From contig JBHHXI010000102.1 of the NCBI GenBank assembly GCA_046756945.1, positions 1 to 11,411 on the forward strand: a stretch of DNA of 11,411 nt, in the 5' to 3' direction. Within the stretch, counting starts at the first letter, position 1, and each line of letters opens with the position of its first letter. Below the pieces are notes generated by a model that was not told the origin of the DNA, made no database searches, and worked only from the letters and a program-made list of their open reading frames with translations. Origin of the DNA: JACZQZ01 sp046756945. Its GTDB lineage: Bacteria; Pseudomonadota; Alphaproteobacteria; Rhodospirillales; 2-02-FULL-58-16. The translations under genes and the position numbers were made by a program. This document shows positions 6,553-11,411 of this stretch, in pieces.

Positions 6553-7371
6553 ATGCGCTCCCCCGCCCCGGAGACCAAAACCGACGAGATCATCACCCTC
6601 AGATCGCGGCGCAAGAGGAACCGCTATGTGCTCTACCTGCTCCTCTTCTGCCTGGTGCTGTGGAGCATCGAGGTCACCATCGTCGAGGATACGGACTGGG
6701 AGCGAATAGGGACGCTCGGCTCCGTGATGAGGGCGGTCGGCCGCTTCATGGCGATCGACTTCTCCCTGGTGCCGCATTTGCTTGGGCCGGCCCTGGAGAC
6801 CTTTATGATCGCCTGCCTTGGCACCCTTTTGGCTGTCATCCTGTCCCTGCCGGTGGCCTGGTTCGGGGCCCACAACATCACGCCATTCCTGCCCATTACC
6901 TATCCCCTGGGGCGGGCCTTGATGACCCTCACGCGGTCCATTCACGAAATCGTCTGGGGCCTGATTTTCGTTTCCGCGGTGGGCCTGGGCGCGTTCCCGG
7001 GCATTCTCGCCGTCGGCATGCGGTCCATCGGCTTCCTTGCCAAGCTGACCGCCGAGGCCATAGAGGACGTGGATCCCGGCCCGGTGGAGGCGATCAGGGC
7101 GGTGGGCGGCAACCGGTTCCAGGTGGTTCTTTTCGGCATCGTCCCGCAGATCCTGCCGGTCTTCCTCGGCAACGTGATTTTCCAGTGGGACATCAACATC
7201 CGCCGCGCCACCATCATGGGCCTGGTCGGCGCCGGCGGCCTGGGTCTGACGTTCCATCGCCAGCTTGTGATGTACAACTATGGCGGCGTGACCACCGTAA
7301 TCCTGGCCATCCTGTTCCTGGTGGCTATCGGCGAGGTGGTCTCCTACTACGGCCGCAAGGCCATTATCTAG
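6553..7371 (+). CDS. phnE: PhnE-type phosphonate ABC transporter permease, first copy
   Basis: A 272-residue inner-membrane protein. A basic cytoplasmic N-terminus (RSRRKRNR, 17-24) precedes a first membrane segment (about 25-44). Further segments lie at roughly 83-103, 133-160, 200-210 and 246-266. The cytoplasmic EAA loop that docks onto PhnC is residues 179-200 (EAIRAVGGNRFQ...PQI). RSIHEIVWGLIFV (128-140) and RRATIMGLVGAGGLG (217-231) are PhnE signatures shared with the second permease. The ATG is 2 nt after the phnC stop with GGAAA at 6539 inside phnC, so translation is coupled. It should pair with the second PhnE as a heterodimeric channel. Confidence 0.94.
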   Translation: MRSPAPETKTDEIITLRSRRKRNRYVLYLLLFCLVLWSIEVTIVEDTDWERIGTLGSVMRAVGRFMAIDFSLVPHLLGPALETFMIACLGTLLAVILSLPVAWFGAHNITPFLPITYPLGRALMTLTRSIHEIVWGLIFVSAVGLGAFPGILAVGMRSIGFLAKLTAEAIEDVDPGPVEAIRAVGGNRFQVVLFGIVPQILPVFLGNVIFQWDINIRRATIMGLVGAGGLGLTFHRQLVMYNYGGVTTVILAILFLVAIGEVVSYYGRKAII

Positions 7372-7395
7372 CGTGGCGTAAGGGATAGAGCGCTT

Positions 7396-8280
7396 ATGAA
7401 CACGCCCGAACAAGCCCCCGCCCCGCCCCGGGCGGGCACGCCGGAGAAGGCCCGTTCCCCAGAGCGCGCCGCCCGGCCGCGCACCTGGAGCCGCTTCAAG
7501 TACCCCGAGTCCCTGATCCGCTACGGCGTGATTCTGTCCGTCCTCGTCTTCCTCGCCTATTCCGTGGAGCACCTGAACGTCCATCTGGGCCGGTTCCTCA
7601 CCATGTTCGGCCGGCTCGGGGATCTGCTGGCGAACCGGTACTATCCGCCCGACATTCCCTATGTCCTGGAGCGGGACTACATCGGCTTCGTGGTGGAGAC
7701 CATCCAGATGGCCTATCTCGGGGCCCTGTTCGGCATCCTGCTGGCCATGGTCCTGGCCTGGTTCGCCGCGTTCAACGTGACCCCCAGCAAGCGGTTCGTC
7801 TATCCGCTCGGGCGTATAGCCATCATGGGGTGCCGCTCGGTGCACGAGATGATCTGGGCGATCATATTCGTCACCATTCTGGGCTTCGGCATGCTCCCCG
7901 GCGTCATGGCCCTGATCATGTTCTCCATCGGCTTCGCCGGCAAGCTGTTCGCCGAGGAAATCGAGGCCATCGACATCGGACAGGTGGAGGCCCTCAGGGC
8001 GACCGGCGCCACCAACATCCAGGTCATGATCTACGCGGTGCTGCCCCAGGTCCGGGTGGCGTGGACGGGGATCGCCATCTACACCTGGGATGTGGCGTTC
8101 CGCGCCGCCACCGTGGTCGGGTTCTTCGGCGCCGGCGGAATGGGCTGGTATTTACGGCGCAACGTGCAGCAGCTCGAGAACGAGCGGGTGGCCGCGATTC
8201 TGCTTTCCATCATCGTTCTTGTCGTCATCTCCGAGATCGTCTCCGCCTGGGCGCGGAACCGGGTGTCCAAGGCGGTGTGA
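7396..8280 (+). CDS. phnE: PhnE-type phosphonate ABC transporter permease, second copy
   Basis: A 294-residue inner-membrane protein with the same plan as the upstream permease but clearly diverged. It has an extra Pro/Ala/Arg-rich cytoplasmic N-terminus (about residues 1-38), then membrane segments at roughly 42-57, 100-125, 150-180 and 264-285. The EAA loop is 198-219 (EALRATGATNIQ...PQV). RSVHEMIWAIIFV (147-159) and RAATVVGFFGAGGMG (236-250) mirror the first copy. Two unequal PhnE subunits per PhnC dimer are common in proteobacterial phosphonate importers. The 24-bp gap before it contains AAGGGA at 7380-7385. This is the last gene of the operon, facing the oppositely oriented dehydrogenase. 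Confidence 0.93.
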   Translation: MNTPEQAPAPPRAGTPEKARSPERAARPRTWSRFKYPESLIRYGVILSVLVFLAYSVEHLNVHLGRFLTMFGRLGDLLANRYYPPDIPYVLERDYIGFVVETIQMAYLGALFGILLAMVLAWFAAFNVTPSKRFVYPLGRIAIMGCRSVHEMIWAIIFVTILGFGMLPGVMALIMFSIGFAGKLFAEEIEAIDIGQVEALRATGATNIQVMIYAVLPQVRVAWTGIAIYTWDVAFRAATVVGFFGAGGMGWYLRRNVQQLENERVAAILLSIIVLVVISEIVSAWARNRVSKAV

Positions 8281-8284
8281 GCCG

Positions 8285-8303
8285 CGGCGGCGGGACGCCG
8301 CCG
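8285..8303. terminator. Hairpin between the convergent operons
   Basis: CGGCGGCG (8285-8292) and CGCCGCCG (8296-8303) form a perfect 8-bp stem with a GGA loop in the 27-bp space between the phnE stop (8280) and the convergent dehydrogenase stop (8308). There is no T-tract on either strand, so any termination would be Rho-assisted or weak. Confidence 0.35.
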
Positions 8304-8307
8304 GCCT

Positions 8308-9486
8308 TCACCCCACCCGCCCCTCGAACGCCGCCTCGAACATCCGCTTCAGCTCCGGCGCGCCCACCGGGACCGGGTTGTCGGCGCCGGTCGGGTCGCG
8401 GGCGGCCATTTCGGACAATTCGTCCAGGCGCCCCTCCTCGACGCCGAGCTCCCGGGCCGTGTGGGGGATGTCCAGTTCCCGGCGCAGGGCCAATACCCAG
8501 TCCATGACGCCGGAGAACGAGGGGTCGGGCAGGTTCAGATAGCGGGCCAGGCGCTCCATCCTGTCGGCGATGGCGTCGCGGTTGAAGGCCAGCACGTAGG
8601 GCATGAACACCGCGTTGGTGAGCCCGTGGTGGGTGTCGTACACCGCGCCCACCGGGTGGCTGAGGGCGTGGATGGCGCCGAGGCCCTTCTGGAAGGCCGT
8701 CGCCCCCATGGTGGCGGCGGCCATCATGTGGGCGCGCGCCGCGAGATTGGCGCCGTCCAGCACCGCCACCGGCAGCCATTCCCTGACCAGGCGCATGCCT
8801 TCCAGGGCGATGCCGTCGGCCATGGGGTGGTATTCCGGCGCCGAGTAGGCCTCCAGGCAATGGGCGAAGGCGTCCATGCCGGTGGCCGCGGTGATGTGGG
8901 GCGGCAGCCCGGCGACCAGCGCCGGATCGGCGATGACCGTGCCCGGCATCATGCGCGGGTGGTACATGATCCTCTTCGTCTGCGTCGCCTCGTCGATGAT
9001 GACCGCGGCGCGGCCCACCTCGGACCCGGTGCCGGACGTGGTCGGCACCGCCACCACCGGCGCCATGGCCCCGGCATCGATCCCTTTCCACTTGCCGTCC
9101 ACGTCGGCGTAGTCCCACAGCGACCCCTCCTGGCCGGCCATCAGGGCGATGGTCTTGCCCGCGTCCAGGGCGCTGCCGCCGCCGAAGGCGATGACGCCGT
9201 CATGGCCGCCGTCGCGCAGGACCGCCAGGCCGTCGTCGACGTTCCGTTTCACCGGGTTGCCCTTGACGTCGCTGAACACCGTTGTCGGCAGGCCGGCGCT
9301 TTCGTTGGCGGCGACGGCGTCGCCGACCATGGGCAGGGCGGCGAGCCCCGGGTCCGTCACCAGCAGGGGCCGGGACATGCCGAGCCCCCGGCAGGCGCGG
9401 GCCAGCTCGGCGATGCGCCCGACGCCGAAGCGCACCGCCGTCGGGTAGTTCCATCGTGCGCTCAGTCGGTCGAGGTCTTTGCTCAT
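8308..9486 (-). CDS. Iron-containing alcohol dehydrogenase, second and distinct type
   Basis: A 392-residue cytoplasmic enzyme. Nucleotide-binding motifs are FGGGSALDAGK (101-111) and VPTTSGTGSEV (147-157). Metal ligands by family alignment are D205 and H209 (TGMDAFAH), H273 (AIHALSHP) and H287 (THHG). Unlike the phn-operon enzyme it keeps the relay histidine, H277. The N-terminus (SARWNYPTAVRFGVGRIAEL) and GLGAIHALSHPVGA place it among general FucO/AdhE-like alcohol dehydrogenases that interconvert short-chain alcohols and aldehydes. It follows the aldehyde dehydrogenase gene by 13 bp, with its Shine-Dalgarno GAGGAA (9495-9500) overlapping that gene's TAG, so the two are translationally coupled and probably act in sequence, alcohol to aldehyde to acid. 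The substrate is not determinable from sequence. Confidence 0.93.
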   Translation of the reverse strand: MSKDLDRLSARWNYPTAVRFGVGRIAELARACRGLGMSRPLLVTDPGLAALPMVGDAVAANESAGLPTTVFSDVKGNPVKRNVDDGLAVLRDGGHDGVIAFGGGSALDAGKTIALMAGQEGSLWDYADVDGKWKGIDAGAMAPVVAVPTTSGTGSEVGRAAVIIDEATQTKRIMYHPRMMPGTVIADPALVAGLPPHITAATGMDAFAHCLEAYSAPEYHPMADGIALEGMRLVREWLPVAVLDGANLAARAHMMAAATMGATAFQKGLGAIHALSHPVGAVYDTHHGLTNAVFMPYVLAFNRDAIADRMERLARYLNLPDPSFSGVMDWVLALRRELDIPHTARELGVEEGRLDELSEMAARDPTGADNPVPVGAPELKRMFEAAFEGRVG

Positions 9487-9494
9487 GCTTTGGT

Positions 9495-9500
9495 TTCCTC
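9495..9500 (-). promoter_or_regulatory. Ribosome binding site of the second Fe-ADH, coupled to the ALDH stop
   Basis: On the minus strand TAGAGGAA combines the TAG stop of the aldehyde dehydrogenase (9502-9500) with GAGGAA, 8 nt before the ATG at 9486. This supports both the start choice and translational coupling. Confidence 0.55.
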
Positions 9501-10891
9501 TAAACGGCGGTCTTCAGGTGGAACGACTTGGGCCGGGTCAGGTGCTCGTAGCCGATGACCGAGAGCGTGCACCCGCGCCCCGACTGCTTGACCCCGGTCC
9601 AGGCCAGGGCCGGGTCCAGGTAGTCGCAGCGGTTCATGAACCAGGTGCCGGTCTCGACCTCGGCGCCGATGCGCAGGCCCGCGTCCTCGTCGGCGGTCCA
9701 CACCGACGCGGTCAGGCCGAAGTCGCTGTCGTTCATCAGGGCAATGGCCTCGTCGTCGGAGGCAACCTTCATGATGCCGACGACGGGGCCGAAGCTTTCC
9801 TCGCGCATCACCGCCATGGAGTGGTCCACGTCGAGGAGCACCTGGGGCGCCAGATAGGGCGACTCCCCGGTGTCGGCGGGGAAGGCGGACGTGTCGATCA
9901 GGCCCCTGGCGCCGGCGTCCAGGGCCGCCCGGATCTGGCCGCGCACGTGGTCCGCCGCGGCCGTGCGCACCATGGGTCCCAGGGTGGTCTCGCCGTCCAC
10001 GGGATCGCCGAGCCTGTAGCCGCGCACCGTCTCGGCGAAGGCTTCGGTGAACGGCGCGAAGACGTCGGCGTGGACATAGATGCGCTCGACGCCGCAGCAC
10101 GACTGCCCGGAATTGAAAAAGGCGCCGTCCACCAGGGTCTCGACGGCGTGCGCCAGATCGCAGTCGGCGCGCACGTAGGCCGGGTCCTTGCCGCCGAGCT
10201 CCAGGCCGACGCCGATGAAGCGCCCGGCCGCCGCCTTCTCCACCATGTCGCCGCCGGCGACCGAGCCGGTGAAGGCGACGAAGTCCACCTCGGGCGCACC
10301 GATCATGCGTTCGGTCCCGGCGTGGCTCAGGTGCAGGTACTGGAACACGCCCGCGGGCAGGCCGGCGGCCTGGAAGGCCCCGGCGAAGCGCTCGGCGCTG
10401 AGCGGCGTCTGCGCCGAATGTTTGAGGATCACCGCGTTGCCGGCCATGATCGCCGGCACCACCGAGTTGACCGCCGTCAGGTAGGGATAGTTCCACGGCG
10501 CGATAGTGAACACGACGCCTAAGGGCTGGTGGCGGATGAAGCGGGTGAACCCGTCCTCGGGCGCGCACCGGACGTCGGCCAGGGCTTCCGGCGCGATGGC
10601 GATCATGTGCCGGGCGCGTTCCTCGAGGCCGCGTACCTCGCCGGGCGCGGAGCGGATGGGCCGGCCCATCTGCCAGGTGATCTCCTCGGCGATGGCGGCG
10701 GTGTCGGCGACCAGGGCGTCCACGGCGCGCAAACAGAGCGCCGCGCGCTCGGCCACCGCCACCTCCTTCCACGCCGCCTGGGCGCGGACGGCGCGGGCAA
10801 GGGCCTCGGCGATCCCGGTTTCGGTGGCATAGGGCCGTTCCACGTAGACGCGGCCGTCCACCGGGCTGATGGTCCTCAGCGTCGCGGTCAT
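9500..10891 (-). CDS. NAD(P)-dependent aldehyde dehydrogenase family protein
   Basis: A cytoplasmic enzyme of 463 residues from the ATG at 10891, oxidising an aldehyde to a carboxylate. The full ALDH catalytic set is visible: oxyanion-hole Asn134 in APWNYPY, FTGS (207-210), general base E231 in ELGGKDPAYV, nucleophile C265 in GQSCCGVERIYV, and cofactor-binding E365 in EESFGPV. The closing NRCDYLDPALAWTGVKQSG and LTRPKSFHLK complete the fold. At 463 residues it is of normal ALDH length. Phosphonoacetaldehyde dehydrogenase (PhnY) and GAPN-like enzymes have Arg just before the catalytic Cys; here it is Ser264, which argues against a simple PhnY assignment. An in-frame ATG at 10942 would add 17 residues without family similarity; 10891 has AGGAA 11 nt upstream and begins directly at the conserved SPVDGR region. 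It forms an operon with the downstream Fe-ADH. Confidence 0.92.
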   Translation of the reverse strand: MTATLRTISPVDGRVYVERPYATETGIAEALARAVRAQAAWKEVAVAERAALCLRAVDALVADTAAIAEEITWQMGRPIRSAPGEVRGLEERARHMIAIAPEALADVRCAPEDGFTRFIRHQPLGVVFTIAPWNYPYLTAVNSVVPAIMAGNAVILKHSAQTPLSAERFAGAFQAAGLPAGVFQYLHLSHAGTERMIGAPEVDFVAFTGSVAGGDMVEKAAAGRFIGVGLELGGKDPAYVRADCDLAHAVETLVDGAFFNSGQSCCGVERIYVHADVFAPFTEAFAETVRGYRLGDPVDGETTLGPMVRTAAADHVRGQIRAALDAGARGLIDTSAFPADTGESPYLAPQVLLDVDHSMAVMREESFGPVVGIMKVASDDEAIALMNDSDFGLTASVWTADEDAGLRIGAEVETGTWFMNRCDYLDPALAWTGVKQSGRGCTLSVIGYEHLTRPKSFHLKTAV

Positions 10892-10943
10892 GGGGTTGCG
10901 GGTTCCTGGGGCATGTGGCGTGGTTTGGATCGTAGCATGCATT

Positions 10944-10961
10944 TTATGCCCGTTATGCCCG
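10944..10961. repeat. Tandem 9-bp direct repeat upstream of the aldehyde dehydrogenase
   Basis: TTATGCCCG occurs twice back to back (10944-10952 and 10953-10961); read toward the gene it is CGGGCATAA twice. It lies about 53-70 bp upstream of the preferred ALDH start. Adjacent direct half-sites at 9-bp spacing are typical of response-regulator or similar operators, so this may be a control site, though a chance duplication is possible. No convincing sigma-70 promoter was found beside it. Confidence 0.45.
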
Positions 10962-11046
10962 GCGGTGCACCGGTTCTTTTCCTTCCTCCACGCCCTTTTT
11001 GGCCTTGTACGTATCCCGAGGCGATGACGTGGGACACCGGGCGATC

Positions 11047-11083
11047 GTCGGCGGGCGGCAAACCGCCTGACGGGCTCGCCGAC
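11047..11083. other. Nested hairpin in the gap upstream of ALDH
   Basis: An outer stem GTCGGCG (11047-11053) with CGCCGAC (11077-11083) encloses an inner stem GGCGG-CAAA-CCGCC (11054-11067). With no T-run, it could be a Rho-assisted terminator or leader structure on the minus strand. Together with the tandem repeat and the palindromic element it accounts for most of the gene-free stretch 10892-11309. Confidence 0.4.
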
Positions 11084-11106
11084 GCCGCGCCACCTAAAGA
11101 CGCCTA

Positions 11107-11281
11107 GCAGGCTGCTGAAAAAGGGCGTTGCTGGTGCCTTATGCTTCGAGACGGCGCTCCGCGCCTCCTCAGCATGAGGGGTAAGTGTTTGATTATATGA
11201 GAATCCTCATCCTGAGGAGCCGCCCAAAGGGCGGCGTCTCGAACGATAGGACGGCACATGGGTGGTTTTTCAGCAGCCTGC
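11107..11281. mobile_element. MITE-like palindromic element with 16-bp perfect terminal inverted repeats, flanked by TA
   Basis: GCAGGCTGCTGAAAAA (11107-11122) is perfectly inverted as TTTTTCAGCAGCCTGC (11266-11281). Both ends abut TA (11105-11106 and 11282-11283), compatible with a TA target duplication as made by IS630/mariner-type transposases. The interior is itself an imperfect long palindrome: the left half carries TTCGAGAC (11145-11152) and CCTCA-GCA-TGAGG (11167-11179), and the right half carries CCTCA-TCC-TGAGG (11205-11217), a perfect stem GCCGCCC-AAA-GGGCGGC (11219-11235) and GTCTCGAA. It has no coding capacity. Such modules recur between genes in alphaproteobacteria, and copies are expected elsewhere in the genome. 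Confidence 0.65.
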
Positions 11282-11309
11282 TAAACAAGAATAATTGCGG
11301 GACGACGGG

Positions 11310-11411
11310 CTATTTACGGGACCCCTTGCCGGGACGGCTCCGGGACAGGTGGTCCCTCACCTGCATGTCGGCGGTCAACAGTTCGGTGATCGCCCACACG
11401 CACACGTGGGA
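11310..11411 (-). CDS. C-terminal fragment of an unidentified gene (partial)
   Basis: A minus-strand frame runs in from the right edge to TAG (11312-11310), giving the last 33 residues of a protein: WAITELLTADMQVRDHL in the middle and the basic tail RSRPGKGSRK. Codons are strongly G/C-ending in this frame, and the helical amphipathic look supports real coding. I do not recognise the family. The palindromic element begins about 26 bp beyond its stop, between this gene and the aldehyde dehydrogenase. Confidence 0.5.
   Translation of the reverse strand, partial: SHVCVWAITELLTADMQVRDHLSRSRPGKGSRK

Noticed and set aside
6529..7845. 438-codon minus-strand open frame opposite the permeases
   Set aside because: It is His/Gly/Asp-rich with no recognisable motif and lies antisense to two clear PhnE permeases; it is a high-GC shadow frame.
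8461..10522. Long plus-strand open frames opposite the Fe-ADH and ALDH
   Set aside because: Their composition is that of antisense frames, and the minus strand carries complete catalytic motifs.
9500..10891. Direct annotation of the ALDH as PhnY
   Set aside because: Ser, not Arg, precedes the catalytic Cys, and the gene is not in the phn operon.
10892..10942. Upstream ATG adding 17 residues to the ALDH
   Set aside because: There is no good Shine-Dalgarno, the extension is not family-like, and it would place the start almost on the tandem repeat; 10891 fits better, though the upstream start cannot be excluded.
11107..11281. Palindromic region as a CRISPR array, riboswitch or tRNA
   Set aside because: There is one inverted pair rather than regularly spaced direct repeats, no tRNA cloverleaf or CCA-end context, and mirrored ends typical of a MITE.

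Overview
This GC-rich window (strong G/C bias at third codon positions throughout) looks like chromosomal DNA of an alphaproteobacterium. Two things suggest this: the codon bias and protein style, and a 175-bp intergenic palindromic repeat near the right end built from CCTCA-n3-TGAGG and GAGAC modules of the kind scattered through alphaproteobacterial genomes. No tRNA, rRNA, CRISPR array, transposase or phage gene is visible.

Layout, left to right. (1) 1-89: probable C-terminal tail of an unknown plus-strand gene. (2) 100-795: an exported or membrane-anchored Sel1-repeat protein. (3) 908-2562: a HAD-superfamily hydrolase followed by a class I glutamine amidotransferase-like protein, probably co-transcribed. 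(4) 2559-3452, minus strand: a LysR-family regulator whose stop codon overlaps that of the amidotransferase. (5) 3541-8280, plus strand: an iron-containing alcohol dehydrogenase of the phosphonate-associated type, then a complete phosphonate-type ABC importer: binding protein PhnD, ATPase PhnC and two PhnE permeases. (6) 8308-10891, minus strand: an aldehyde dehydrogenase followed by a second, different iron-containing alcohol dehydrogenase. (7) 10892-11309: a non-coding stretch with a tandem 9-bp repeat, a nested hairpin and a MITE-like palindromic element. (8) 11310-11411: C-terminal fragment of an unidentified minus-strand gene.

How the parts may fit together. The 88-bp region between lysR and the first alcohol dehydrogenase carries three copies of TGYATTGGA, one of them overlapping the lysR start codon, and promoter-like boxes facing both ways. 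The simplest reading is that the LysR protein controls itself and the dehydrogenase-phnDCEE operon. The importer would bring in a phosphonate. The dehydrogenase could interconvert a phosphono-aldehyde and its alcohol (for example phosphonoacetaldehyde and 2-hydroxyethylphosphonate). No C-P bond-cleaving enzyme (C-P lyase subunits, PhnX, PhnA) and no PhnW transaminase is recognisable in the window, so the catabolic step must lie elsewhere or be unorthodox. The HAD hydrolase next door is a speculative candidate. The ALDH/ADH pair on the opposite strand is a second alcohol-aldehyde-acid module; its link to phosphonates is positional only.
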